The translations under genes were made by a program, and so were the position numbers. A stretch of DNA of 64,000 nt, from assembly GCA_004293815.1 (NCBI GenBank), contig RDZD01000015.1, positions 1 to 64,000 of the forward strand, written 5' to 3'. Shown one piece after another: positions 19,254 through 28,287 of the stretch. Origin of the DNA: Cytophagales bacterium. GTDB taxonomy: Bacteria > Bacteroidota > Bacteroidia > Cytophagales > Bernardetiaceae. The first letter of the stretch is position 1, and each line of letters opens with the position of its first letter. The notes under the pieces are model-generated. The model was not told the DNA's origin. It saw nothing but the letters and a program-made list of their open reading frames with translations, and did not search any database.

Positions 19254-19713
19254 AATCACATATCTTAATACCCAACTCAAAAAACTAAGAGATTTTGTAG
19301 AAGGTACGCTTGTACCCCTACGTGTAGACCCTGTACATATCAACCTTGTGGTGGTGGCTGTAGAAGAAATCTGCTGCAATGCCATAGAACACTCCGATCA
19401 TCAACAAGACCACAGCAAAGATTTTATCCACGTTACTATTCGCCCTCATTTAGAAGGCAGCACTGCTCGCGTTGATATTGAAATCAAGGATTCTAACAAA
19501 AATCATTTCAATCTAGCCAATTATGACATGCCCGACATAAGCACCATTGTTCAACACAGGTGTAATGGAGGTATTGGTCTTATTTTGTTCAAAAAAATAG
19601 CAGAGAATATTAATTTTAAACGAGAAGCAGAGCAAAATATCTGCAACTTTTCCACTCGTGTACCCATAGAAGGCGTAAGAGGCTGCGAATCAACTTCCCT
19701 ACCGCATTCTTAG
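19240..19713 (+). CDS. Anti-sigma regulatory factor, serine kinase (HATPase_c_2)
   Basis: RsbW/SpoIIAB-like GHKL protein of 157 residues that would phosphorylate and bind the preceding STAS protein. The N box is EEICCNAIEHS (about 43-53), the G1 region is IEIKDSNKNHF (with Ser-Asn where the usual DxGxG is expected) and G2 is GGIGLILFKKI (about 114-124). The degenerate G1 could mean weak ATP turnover; this is inference. The start overlaps the end of the STAS gene by 14 bp, and the C-terminal 20 residues look unstructured. Confidence 0.85.
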   Translation: MPSIKITYLNTQLKKLRDFVEGTLVPLRVDPVHINLVVVAVEEICCNAIEHSDHQQDHSKDFIHVTIRPHLEGSTARVDIEIKDSNKNHFNLANYDMPDISTIVQHRCNGGIGLILFKKIAENINFKREAEQNICNFSTRVPIEGVRGCESTSLPHS

Positions 19714-19874
19714 GGTTAAGGTGCATATTTAGTAAAGATACCCATTAAGTCTTTCTTAGAAGCTGACCGCTCTTGTGTTCATTGTGAATAAGCGAGTCCT
19801 CAAAAGTATCCAAAAATTTGTCTGGAATTATCATACCTGCTCCAAAGTGCACAGCTTTGTGCAATTTGACATAG

Positions 19875-19905
19875 TTGGGTGTATGTAAATTTATGCTTAG
19901 CTTTG
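19875..19905 (+). promoter_or_regulatory. Promoter of the capA-like gene
   Basis: TTG at 19875-19877, a 20-base spacer and TAGCTTTG at 19898-19905, a perfect -7 box; predicted start near 19911. A small hairpin (TGCACA/TGTGCA, 19848-19863) lies just upstream. Confidence 0.75.
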
Positions 19906-19932
19906 CGATTCAATTTCAGACAATATTTTTAA

Positions 19933-21162
19933 ATGAAATTTCTAATGCTTCTTCTGCGTACTCTGGGTGTTCTATTTCTGTGTTTTTTTACTGGGCCAGA
20001 CCAATCCTATATCAAATCCTTGCCCTCTTATCGCCCTTCGCCTCCCGTACCCTTACGTCCACAAAACACGCAAATTCAAATAGCTGTGGTAGGAGATTTG
20101 ATGTGTCACTCATCTCAGTATAACTTTGCAAGACAGGCAGATGGCTCATACAACTTCAATAGTGCCTATGAATTTGTTAAGCCTATTTTGAGTGGGGCAG
20201 ATTTAGCTTTGGGCAACCTAGAAACCACTCTTTCAGGACCTGGTACCACTTATTCTGGTTATCCGGGCTTTTGCAGCCCCAACGCTTATGCAGATGCGCT
20301 TGTGGATGCGGGCTTTGACTGGCTAAGTACCACAAACAACCACAGCTATGACAAGTTTGAAAAAGGTATAAGGCTTACAATCAAAGAATTGCAGGCTAGA
20401 AACATCCCGTTTCATGGCACATTTGAAACTGCTGCCCAACGCGATTCTATAAAGATTTGGGATATCAAGGGCATCAAAATAGCCATCCTCGCTTACACTC
20501 AATTTTCAAATATTCCTCTGCCTGCCGAAAAACGTTATTTGATGAACTTCATAGATCTACCGCAAGTAGAGCTGGACATCAAAAAAGCTCGTAAGAAAGG
20601 TGCAGAGCTTGTTATAGTACACTATCACTGGGGCGATGAATACAAACGAGAGCCTAATCCCTACCAAAGAGACATCACACAAAAAACCATCAAGCTGGGC
20701 GCAGACTTTATCTTTGCAGGACATCCACACGTTATAGAACCTGTGGAAAAATACAAAAGCTATGGTAACACCAACCTTGATTCTGGCTTAGTAGCCTATT
20801 CTCTGGGCAATTTTTTCTCGGCTCAAAACTGGCGACATACCGACGCAGGCGTTATTATAAAACTCAACATTACTAAAAACGCACAAAATAATAAGTTTAG
20901 CTTCACAACAGAGTATGTGCCCACTTGGGTTTTTTCCGACCGAGTTCAAGACAAAAGGTATTTCAAAATTTTTCCTGCGGAATGGGCTTATCACGGCTGG
21001 TTAGACTCTCTGTCCATGACCGCTGACTATGCCAAAAAAATACCTTTGAAGCTCAGTGCTGTACACAAAAACAAAATGAAACAGGCGGCAGATGATACCA
21101 AATACGTTATGGAACTTTATCGTGCCAGACCTCAATTTGCAAAAGTAGCCAAACCACAGTAA
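19933..21162 (+). CDS. CapA-family protein (metallophosphatase-like, capsule/poly-gamma-glutamate type)
   Basis: The 409-residue product has an N-terminal membrane or signal helix (about 4-22) and the PGA_cap domain (about 50-340). Key segments are AVVGDLMCH, LALGNLETTLSG, DWLSTTNNHSYD, VHYHWGDEY and FAGHPHVIEP, which match the calcineurin-like metal-binding motifs of CapA/PgsA proteins. In Bacillus CapA supports poly-gamma-glutamate capsule synthesis; here the other cap genes are absent, so its envelope role is uncertain. It starts a likely four-gene run (capA-like, sco, truA, lipoprotein). Confidence 0.9.
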   Translation: MKFLMLLLRTLGVLFLCFFTGPDQSYIKSLPSYRPSPPVPLRPQNTQIQIAVVGDLMCHSSQYNFARQADGSYNFNSAYEFVKPILSGADLALGNLETTLSGPGTTYSGYPGFCSPNAYADALVDAGFDWLSTTNNHSYDKFEKGIRLTIKELQARNIPFHGTFETAAQRDSIKIWDIKGIKIAILAYTQFSNIPLPAEKRYLMNFIDLPQVELDIKKARKKGAELVIVHYHWGDEYKREPNPYQRDITQKTIKLGADFIFAGHPHVIEPVEKYKSYGNTNLDSGLVAYSLGNFFSAQNWRHTDAGVIIKLNITKNAQNNKFSFTTEYVPTWVFSDRVQDKRYFKIFPAEWAYHGWLDSLSMTADYAKKIPLKLSAVHKNKMKQAADDTKYVMELYRARPQFAKVAKPQ

Positions 21163-21205
21163 AAGTCTTGCAAAACAAAAGCTCTATCATTTGAGTTCTT
21201 CTAAC

Positions 21206-21904
21206 ATGAAAAATTTTAAAAAAACAGCTCTCCTTTTTGGACTCTTATTTATCCCTGCCATCATTTATCTTCTGCTAACAGGTCTGGGCGAAAGCAAATT
21301 CAAAAGATTGCCCATTTTCTACGATGCCACTAACCCTGAGTTTGACGCTGGTGCACTTAATGCAGGCGGATGCAGTCCCAATTTTGTAGACAGCACACAC
21401 CGCATTCCAGCATTTTCGTTTATCAATCAAAATGGACAAAGAACAACAGAAAAGGACTTCTTGGGCAAAATAACCATAGCAGACTTCTTTTTTACGCGCT
21501 GTCCGGACATCTGTATTACGCTCTCGTCCCAGCTTGTGCGCGTACAGGAGGCTTTTGAAGGACGTGATGATGTCAGAATTCTCTCACATTCTGTAGATCC
21601 CGAATACGATTCGGCTCAAGTCTTAAAAGAATATGCTAAACGCTACGGCGCAGATGAAAAAATGTGGACATTTGTAACAGGCTCAAAAACAGAAATTTAC
21701 AAACAAGCGCGTTGTGGCTATTTCCTCCCCGTAACCGAACCCAAACAACAGGCAGCAGCCACAGACTATATCCATACAGAAAAAATTACACTCATAGACA
21801 AAGAAGGCAGGATTAGAGGCTACTACGATGGCACAAATGATGTGGAGGTAGACAGGCTAATCACTGAGGCGCAGTTGCTCATGGAGGAATATAAAGAAGA
21901 CTAA
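21206..21904 (+). CDS. SCO1/SenC-family copper/redox protein
   Basis: Membrane-anchored thioredoxin-fold protein that helps assemble the CuA centre of cytochrome c oxidase. From the ATG at 21206 it has 232 residues: an N-terminal anchor (about 8-26) and then the SCO domain. The copper-binding CPDIC motif follows FFFTR, and the conserved third ligand is the His in TDYIHTEKITLID. It starts 43 bp after capA and its stop is immediately followed by the truA ATG, so an operon is likely. Its presence implies aerobic respiration with a haem-copper oxidase, encoded elsewhere. Confidence 0.92.
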   Translation: MKNFKKTALLFGLLFIPAIIYLLLTGLGESKFKRLPIFYDATNPEFDAGALNAGGCSPNFVDSTHRIPAFSFINQNGQRTTEKDFLGKITIADFFFTRCPDICITLSSQLVRVQEAFEGRDDVRILSHSVDPEYDSAQVLKEYAKRYGADEKMWTFVTGSKTEIYKQARCGYFLPVTEPKQQAAATDYIHTEKITLIDKEGRIRGYYDGTNDVEVDRLITEAQLLMEEYKED

Positions 21905-22654
21905 ATGAGGTATTTTGCTGAAATAGCCTACAAGGGCACATGTTTTAGCGGCTGGCAAATTCAGCAAAACGCTATCAGTGTGCAATCTGAACTTCAGAAG
22001 GCTCTTTCTATGCTCCTCAAACAACCCATAGAGATTACAGGCAGTGGGCGCACCGATGCTGGTGTGCACGCTTACAGTCAAATAGCGCACTTTGATACAA
22101 AAGAAGCCATTGACGAACAACTGCTCATACACCGTATGGCGCGCTATCCACTTGCCGACATTGCACTCAAGCGCATCTGGGCAGTAAAAGAGGATTCTCA
22201 TGCGCGTTTTTCTGCTATAAGTCGTGCCTATATATTCCGCATAGTTTTTCATAAAGACCCCTTTTTGAGCGAACAAGCTTGGTTTATCACTAAAGTGCCC
22301 TGCTCTTCGTTAATGAACAGTGCTGCACAGTTACTTTATGGTGAGCACGATTTCAGTAGTTTTTGCAAAGAAGGTAGCGATACACCACATCATCTATGCA
22401 AAATTCATAGAGCTGAATGGGTTAAAATTTCTGATTATGAGTTGCAATTCCATGTGGAGGCCAATCGGTTTTTGAGAGGTATGGTAAGAGCCTTAGTTGG
22501 CTCACTTTTAGAGGTTGGGTTTCATAAAATGTCTCTAGGTGAATTTAGAAAGATATTTGAGTCTTTAAAAAAGACTACAGCTCCTCTTGCACCTCCTCAT
22601 GGTCTTTACTTATCAAAAGTAGTTTATCCTGATTCTATATTTTTAAATATATGA
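21905..22654 (+). CDS. truA: tRNA pseudouridine(38-40) synthase TruA
   Basis: Isomerises uridines 38-40 of the tRNA anticodon arm. The 249-residue product shows AYKGTCFSGWQIQ at the N terminus and the catalytic motif GSGRTDAGVHA (catalytic Asp in RTDAG), followed by SRAYIFRI and FLRGMVRALVG. The start abuts the sco stop without a gap, and the stop overlaps the next start (ATGA), so it is tightly coupled on both sides. The last 90 bases are already A+T-rich, continuing into the following gene. Confidence 0.95.
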   Translation: MRYFAEIAYKGTCFSGWQIQQNAISVQSELQKALSMLLKQPIEITGSGRTDAGVHAYSQIAHFDTKEAIDEQLLIHRMARYPLADIALKRIWAVKEDSHARFSAISRAYIFRIVFHKDPFLSEQAWFITKVPCSSLMNSAAQLLYGEHDFSSFCKEGSDTPHHLCKIHRAEWVKISDYELQFHVEANRFLRGMVRALVGSLLEVGFHKMSLGEFRKIFESLKKTTAPLAPPHGLYLSKVVYPDSIFLNI

Positions 22655-23520
22655 ATGATATGTCAAAATATTTTTTCTTCTCTTTTAGCTTCAGTTTATT
22701 TATAACAAGCTTTATTTTATTTAGTTGTAATTCTTCTAGTACTTCTAGTAAAGAATCCAATGATAAATTAGTAGCTGAAGTATTAGAAGAAAAGCTTTAT
22801 TTATCCGAAATAGAACAAGTTATTCCTATAAATTCTTCTATGGAAGATAGTTTAAGCTTTGCTAATAGATATACTAACTCTTGGATAAAAAAACATTTAC
22901 TTTACCAAAAAGCAAGCTCAGAAAAAGTTATTTCTGAAGAGGAGCTAGAAAAAAAATTAGATGCTTATAAGCAACAAATTTTAATCTATGAGCTAGAAAA
23001 AAATTTTGTTTTAAAAAATTTAGATACAGTTCTAAAAGAAGAAGATATCAAATCTTATTATGAAAGTAATCTAGATGAATTTACTCTAAAACAAGATGTT
23101 TTAAAGTGTTTGTATATCAAGTTACCAAAAAATGCTTCAAATATTTCTCAGCTTGATAAGCTAATGCAAGCAAGTCCTATAAAAAATTTAGATGAATTTA
23201 AGTCTTTTTGTTATACTTATAGTAAGCAGTTCAGTGTAGGTGAAAGCTATGAGCCTCTAGAATCAATCACCAATAATTCCCCTTTTCAAAAAAGTAGCAT
23301 CGCTTACAACAAAAATGTTATGAAAAGTCAAGACGCTGAGTTTGACTACAGGCTTAAAGTCCTTGACTACATAGCGGGCGGAAATCCTGCCCCTCTCAAC
23401 TTTGTACGCGACAAAATAGAACATATCATTTTGAACAAGCGCAAAGTTGAGCTTATCAAAAGCTTTGAAAATAAGCTATTCGAGGATGGCAAGAAAGATA
23501 AATTATATCAAATATACTGA
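22651..23520 (+). CDS. SurA-N-like lipoprotein, probable periplasmic chaperone
   Basis: The 289-residue product has a lipoprotein signal (lipobox LFSC, about residue 26, then a Ser/Thr-rich tether). The helical region (about 40-130) reads like the SurA N-terminal chaperone domain: LVAEVLEEKLYLSEIEQ, WIKKHLLYQKA, EEELEKKLDAYKQQ, and LKEEDIKSYYESNLDEF. The segment after that would be the parvulin domain, but the usual prolyl-isomerase core is not recognisable. It is therefore a chaperone-like protein, perhaps without isomerase activity. The first 600 bases are noticeably A+T-rich; the last 200 are ordinary. It is coupled to truA by a 4-bp overlap. Confidence 0.72.
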   Translation: MNDMSKYFFFSFSFSLFITSFILFSCNSSSTSSKESNDKLVAEVLEEKLYLSEIEQVIPINSSMEDSLSFANRYTNSWIKKHLLYQKASSEKVISEEELEKKLDAYKQQILIYELEKNFVLKNLDTVLKEEDIKSYYESNLDEFTLKQDVLKCLYIKLPKNASNISQLDKLMQASPIKNLDEFKSFCYTYSKQFSVGESYEPLESITNNSPFQKSSIAYNKNVMKSQDAEFDYRLKVLDYIAGGNPAPLNFVRDKIEHIILNKRKVELIKSFENKLFEDGKKDKLYQIY

Positions 23521-23523
23521 TTA

Positions 23524-24738
23524 TTAAGCATTTACATAATCTTGTAAATAGCTATAATCCTTAGTCAGTAGGCCATCTTCGGCTATGGTGGCGCGCTTAA
23601 TCATGCCATCAGTAGGGTTGAGTTTGGATAACAATAAGGCAGGCAATACATTGTTCACAAGCTGCTTGCCAAAATCATTAGACGCGTTGCGCGGCAACTC
23701 ACAAGGTAAATTGTCAATGGCCATCACCGTAATGTGTGTGTCCTTAGAGAAAGGCAGAACCATACTTTCGTGATGAGGGCAGTAGTCATAGAAAGGTTCT
23801 GCAATGCTACTAGCAGCCAATGTAGAAGGTATAGAACCGTCAATATCGCAGGTAATATCTGCAATAACCTTTATTTTAAAATCGCTAGAGCGCATATCAG
23901 GCTTTGTGAATAGCATAGGCGCGCGAGGATGCCAAAAGGCTGCTGCAATGAGCATATCGGAAACTTTAGCATAGTCCATAAAAGTACTGCTAAAATTCTC
24001 TGGCGACTGATGAAACTCAATCCTGTCAAAACTTTCACCATTTTTGTGCTTGTGATAGTCTTTTGAGTTGAGCTGCGCAAACACAGGCTCGTTGTACTGC
24101 TTGCTTAAAAAATCAGCAGGACTGACCTGTAAAATACGGGCTTTTTGAAGCGTTTCTAGCGCACCTCCACCCACGCGCCCACTGCCTGTGAGCGCAATTT
24201 TGATGGCGGGAAGCTTGATTTTAGCACACTCTGACCACATTTCCTCTAAATCAAAACACGCATTTGCAGGCTTCAGAGTAAATGTCTTGTAGCGTTCTCC
24301 CCACGTTCTGAAGGCGTTATAAGCCCCAACCAAACCCGCATAGCGACCAAAAGCAATCACGCGCTCACCTTGTTCATTGGTGAGTGTCTCATAATCTATG
24401 AGTCTAATGTTTTGTGCCAAAACAGCTTGTAAAAGCTTGCGGTTATGCTGCTGTTTCTTGATGGTGTGCGAAAAAAACAAGTACGTTTTATGAGGTATCA
24501 GTTTCTGGACTGGCACTTCTTTTACTCCCAAAAAAATATCTGCATCAGACACATCTTCTTTTATCTCAATGCCTTTAGCACTGTATTCTTCGTCCGAAAA
24601 ACAGCGAATGAGACTTGTCTGCACCACGATACGCACATCAGGGTACTGCGCTTGTATTTGTGCACACTGTTCGGGTGTGAGCGCCACACGCCTGTCTGGC
24701 GGGGTTTTCCATTCGCGAATGAGAGCTATAACGGTCAT
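23524..24738 (-). CDS. NAD-dependent amino-acid dehydrogenase, Lys1/alanine-dehydrogenase-like
   Basis: The 404-residue product belongs to the AlaDH/PNT family and looks closest to saccharopine dehydrogenases of the Lys1 type. The N-terminal part has LIREWKTPPDRRVALTPEQ, the YLFFSHTIKKQQHN segment with the conserved His-Thr, and FGRYAGLVGAYNAF. The nucleotide-binding loop is ALTGSGRVGGGA, and VIADITCDIDGSIPST is the substrate-binding region. By family it would oxidise or form an amino acid-keto acid adduct with NAD; the exact substrate cannot be read from sequence. It converges with the lipoprotein gene (3-bp gap) and has its own promoter. Confidence 0.83.
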   Translation of the reverse strand: MTVIALIREWKTPPDRRVALTPEQCAQIQAQYPDVRIVVQTSLIRCFSDEEYSAKGIEIKEDVSDADIFLGVKEVPVQKLIPHKTYLFFSHTIKKQQHNRKLLQAVLAQNIRLIDYETLTNEQGERVIAFGRYAGLVGAYNAFRTWGERYKTFTLKPANACFDLEEMWSECAKIKLPAIKIALTGSGRVGGGALETLQKARILQVSPADFLSKQYNEPVFAQLNSKDYHKHKNGESFDRIEFHQSPENFSSTFMDYAKVSDMLIAAAFWHPRAPMLFTKPDMRSSDFKIKVIADITCDIDGSIPSTLAASSIAEPFYDYCPHHESMVLPFSKDTHITVMAIDNLPCELPRNASNDFGKQLVNNVLPALLLSKLNPTDGMIKRATIAEDGLLTKDYSYLQDYVNA

Positions 24739-25249
24739 AATAAATACTTGTTTTGCAGACAGTTGAGAGATGTTAAAAAAGACATGCCATAGAAAAATTT
24801 TGCAAAAGTAAACATTTAGAATCAGTATACCAAACTGACATCAAAACGTTGAATTAAGAATCATCAAATTGTTTGTGTTTTACTTTGATTAACTCGTCAA
24901 TAGCTAAAGCTCTATAAAACAGCAACTTTGTATCTCTTAGAAAGAATACAAACAACAAAACCAGCCAGCATTCGCATCTTGCTTTGATAAAAACGGCTCA
25001 AGCCTCAAAACATTCAGAAAATAAATAAAACTACATAGCAGAACACGCAGTATCTTTTTAAATCTTACGCATGATGATTTCTCGATGCATTATCATGAAC
25101 ATAAAGTTTGTGCAATCAGTTATTAGTTTAGATATTTGCGTAACTACAGATTCTGTGGTTTCAATTAAAGCCCCAAAAGCCTGTAGAATAGTGGTTTAAA
25201 ACTCAATTTACTACAAAATAATTCCTTATCATTCTCTCCTAGTTATCTT
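24739..25249. other. 511-bp divergent intergenic region
   Basis: Contains the promoter of the dehydrogenase gene near its left end. I see no gene, no terminator and no recognisable RNA in the remainder; an imperfect palindrome around ATGATGATTT...ATTATCAT lies near 25070-25098. Confidence 0.5.
24803..24833 (-). promoter_or_regulatory. Promoter of the Lys1-like gene
   Basis: Minus-strand TTG (24833-24831), a 20-base spacer and TACTTTTG (24810-24803), a perfect -7 element; leader of about 58 bases. Confidence 0.72.
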
Positions 25250-27592
25250 ATGTCAAGATTACTCATTCTTATTTTTGCTTTGTTGTTGAGTTTTCAAGCA
25301 TTTGCTCAACAGCCTAAATACTCCAAAATTCGTATTCAAGATGGCGTTACACACATCAAAGCTCTCTACGGAGCGGGTGTGGCCATGGATCACGTAGAAC
25401 AAGAAAAAAACGCGCTCATTGGCTTTTTCTCAGAAGACGAGCTACGCCGTATCAAATCGGTGGGCTGTACTTACGACGTTCTCATTGACGATATGCTCGC
25501 TGACTTTTTGGCAACAAATACTCAGCCTTCATTTTCAGGCCGTCCTTGCGCTTCGCCAGCCGACACCATCAAAACACCCAAAGATTTTAAACTGGGTAAA
25601 ATGGGTGGTTATTTCACGCTCTCTGATTTGCAAGGACATTTGGATAATATGGCGGCAAAATACCCTAAGCTTATCACCAAAAGAGCTCCAATTGGCACTT
25701 TCAAAACCCAAGAAAACCGCGTTTTGGAGTTTGTCAAAATTTCTGACAACCCAAACACCAACGAAAGAGCCACAGAAAAACAAGTGCTTTACACAGCCCT
25801 CATCCACGCACGTGAACCAATGGGACTTTCTCAGCTAGTATTCTTTATGTACTACTTGCTCGAGAACTACGAAAAAGACCGCTTAGTCAAGCACATTGTA
25901 GATAATTTTGAGTTGGTTTTTGCACCTTGCCTCAATCCTGACGGCTATGTCTATAACGAAACCATTGCACCTTCGGGCGGCGGTATGTGGCGCAAAAACA
26001 GAAGACCCATAGGCCGAAACGTAGGTGTAGACTTGAACCGTAACTTTGGCGCAGGCTGGGGCGGCGAGGGCAGCTCCGAAGACCCTTCTAGCGATATTTA
26101 TAGAGGTAGTGGAGCATTTTCAGAGCCAGAAACCCAAGCTTATAAATGGTTTATAGAACAACACGAATTTAAGTTTGTACTTAATTACCATACTTTCAGC
26201 AATTTGCTTTTGTTCCCTTACGGCTATACAGATAGTCAGTGTAAGGATCATGCCTCTTTTTTAAGAGTAAGTAAAATCATGGTGGATGTATGTGGCTATA
26301 CCAACCAGCCTGCTAACGCGCTTTATCTAGCTAGTGGTGTTACAGACGACTGGCTTTATGACCAAATGGGCATCATGGGCATGACACCCGAGGTGGGCGA
26401 AGCTTTTTGGCTTACTTCTGATGCCATTGAACCTACTTGCAAAAAATTAGTTTGGAAGAACTTAGCCATGCCACTCATGGTAGACGGCTATACACGATTT
26501 GAACACAACTTTTCGGCAAACGAGCTTGGCGAAGGTAAAACAGATTTGCCATTTAGCATCACACCTGCAGGCTTTAAGGCTTCATCACGTGTGAAAGTGA
26601 GCCTAACCTCACCCAATAAAAACGTGGTTTGTGGCGCACCTGTGGAATGGAATGGTCTTGAAAATTTTGTAAGTGTGGCTGGACAAATCAGCGTAGAGAT
26701 TCTCAATACCGCTAAAGAAAACGAAGTTATTCCGCTCGTTTTTACTGTTACAGACGGTATAACAAATTTTTCTTACAAGGCTACAAAGATTTATACACCC
26801 AAGTTTGAGAACCAAACCATTTTTTTGGATCAGTTTAACGACACCAAATACTGGGCTTTGAGCGAGCAATGGGGACTTTCCAACACGCAATCGGTATCTG
26901 CACCCTCTAGCCTTACCGACTCGCCTTCTGGCAGCTATCGTAAGCGATCAAGTGCCTCTATAACCTTGCGAAACAGCATTAATCTGAGTACCTACAAAAA
27001 TGCTTATCTGAGCTTCAAAATCAAGTATGACATTGACAAAACCGATTTAGGCGATTATTTTCAGGTGATTGTGAGCAATGGCGACGACTGCTACAAAATT
27101 TTGAACGGTAACCATTCCACTGGTAATGAAACCTTTGACAAAGGCTATATTGGTAAACAAGATTCTTGGCTTTTGCAAACGGTGGACATTTCAGAGTTTA
27201 CGGGCGGCCTTACCAACATCGTACTCTACTTCAACAGCGACCTAGATAATCAGGCTGACGGTGTGTACATTGACGACCTTGAGGTGTTTACCCGTGTCCC
27301 GAAAGGTACAGACCCAGGCCCTACCGCTGTACGCGATGCAGAATTAGAGACCCAACTTAAACTCTACCCTAACCCAGTTACAGATAAGCTCTTTTTAAGT
27401 GCCCCTGATTTAGGCAAAGAAAGCGTCAGCATAAGAATACTCAATACTCTAGGGCAAGAGCTGAAACGCATCACTCACCAAAGCTCTGAAACTGGTGTAA
27501 TTTTGGATGTAAGCGAGCTGCCCAAAGGCGTATACATGCTCGATATCAACATAGGAAACCGTCTAGCCAGTAAGCGTTTTGTAAAGGAATAA
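25250..27592 (+). CDS. Secreted M14 zinc carboxypeptidase with type IX sorting domain
   Basis: Secreted exopeptidase of the carboxypeptidase A/T family. The 780-residue product has a signal peptide (1-20, cleavage after FQAFA), a propeptide-like region, the M14 catalytic domain (about 125-420), a beta-rich region with immunoglobulin- and MAM-like segments (about 430-690), and a C-terminal sorting domain (about 700-780). Zinc ligands are visible in HAREPMG (His and Glu) and NYHTFSN; DLNRNFGAGWGG binds the substrate carboxylate, and MTPEVGEAFW carries the catalytic Glu. The tail LKLYPNPVTDKLFL ... GVYMLDINIG ... KRFVKE is a type A type IX secretion signal, so the enzyme should reach the cell surface or medium. 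Confidence 0.95.
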   Translation: MSRLLILIFALLLSFQAFAQQPKYSKIRIQDGVTHIKALYGAGVAMDHVEQEKNALIGFFSEDELRRIKSVGCTYDVLIDDMLADFLATNTQPSFSGRPCASPADTIKTPKDFKLGKMGGYFTLSDLQGHLDNMAAKYPKLITKRAPIGTFKTQENRVLEFVKISDNPNTNERATEKQVLYTALIHAREPMGLSQLVFFMYYLLENYEKDRLVKHIVDNFELVFAPCLNPDGYVYNETIAPSGGGMWRKNRRPIGRNVGVDLNRNFGAGWGGEGSSEDPSSDIYRGSGAFSEPETQAYKWFIEQHEFKFVLNYHTFSNLLLFPYGYTDSQCKDHASFLRVSKIMVDVCGYTNQPANALYLASGVTDDWLYDQMGIMGMTPEVGEAFWLTSDAIEPTCKKLVWKNLAMPLMVDGYTRFEHNFSANELGEGKTDLPFSITPAGFKASSRVKVSLTSPNKNVVCGAPVEWNGLENFVSVAGQISVEILNTAKENEVIPLVFTVTDGITNFSYKATKIYTPKFENQTIFLDQFNDTKYWALSEQWGLSNTQSVSAPSSLTDSPSGSYRKRSSASITLRNSINLSTYKNAYLSFKIKYDIDKTDLGDYFQVIVSNGDDCYKILNGNHSTGNETFDKGYIGKQDSWLLQTVDISEFTGGLTNIVLYFNSDLDNQADGVYIDDLEVFTRVPKGTDPGPTAVRDAELETQLKLYPNPVTDKLFLSAPDLGKESVSIRILNTLGQELKRITHQSSETGVILDVSELPKGVYMLDINIGNRLASKRFVKE

Positions 27593-27616
27593 AACAAACG
27601 CCTTTTTTGAAATATC

Positions 27617-27675
27617 GACAAACCCCAAATCTACGCTTGGCAACAAATGCATACATTTGGGGTTTGTCTTTTTTA
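27617..27675 (+). terminator. Rho-independent terminator of the carboxypeptidase gene
   Basis: A 14-bp stem (27617-27630 with 27655-27668) with a 24-nt loop, followed by a run of six T. Confidence 0.88.
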
Positions 27676-27690
27676 AGTTCTTAAAAAACT

Positions 27691-28287
27691 ATGCAAAACC
27701 TACTCGATCTTTCGGTTGATAACTCTGCACACTGGACTATGTGCGCCCAATTATACTTAAAGGGATTTCCGCCCAAAGAGCGTGACAGCCTAGATAACAT
27801 GCGTAAACGATTTAAAAAGGGGCATTTCAAGATTTACTACGATGTCTGTGAACAAAATCAAGTACGTGTTATGGGTGTGGTGTACGCGCTCAAGACTCTT
27901 GAGGCTGTGCTTTTAGAGTATTTTGTGGTCAGAGAAGATTTCAGAAGACAAGGTTTGGCTCAAGCTTTCTTGCAAGCACTTTACGACGGTGTTCTCAGTG
28001 GTAAAAAAGCTTTATTGCTAGAAGTGGTGAACCCGGAATTTTCTCAAACTAAAGCCAAAGAGCTGGCTAAAATCGCACTTTTTGAACGTTTTGGTGCGGT
28101 ACTCTGCCCTCAAATACATTTTGAACTACCTTTTGTAGAAAATGGGCAAAAGCAAGCCATGCGATTGCTCTGTAAGCACAGCGTACACACGCAACTCACA
28201 GAGTTAGATTTACAAAAAGCACTAGACGAAATCTTTGCTGAAATCTACACCCCAATTGTCATAGAAGCAGAGTTACCCAAGAGCTAA
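27691..28287 (+). CDS. GNAT-family N-acetyltransferase
   Basis: The 198-residue product has the acetyl-CoA-binding motif A in YFVVREDFRRQGLAQAFLQAL (RRQGLA pyrophosphate loop), preceded by the beta strand GVVYALKTLEAVLLEYF. The N-terminal 60 residues contain FPPKERDSLDNM and may recognise substrate. The acceptor is unknown. It stands between a terminator and a convergent membrane-protein gene, whose stop overlaps by 4 bp. Confidence 0.82.
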   Translation: MQNLLDLSVDNSAHWTMCAQLYLKGFPPKERDSLDNMRKRFKKGHFKIYYDVCEQNQVRVMGVVYALKTLEAVLLEYFVVREDFRRQGLAQAFLQALYDGVLSGKKALLLEVVNPEFSQTKAKELAKIALFERFGAVLCPQIHFELPFVENGQKQAMRLLCKHSVHTQLTELDLQKALDEIFAEIYTPIVIEAELPKS

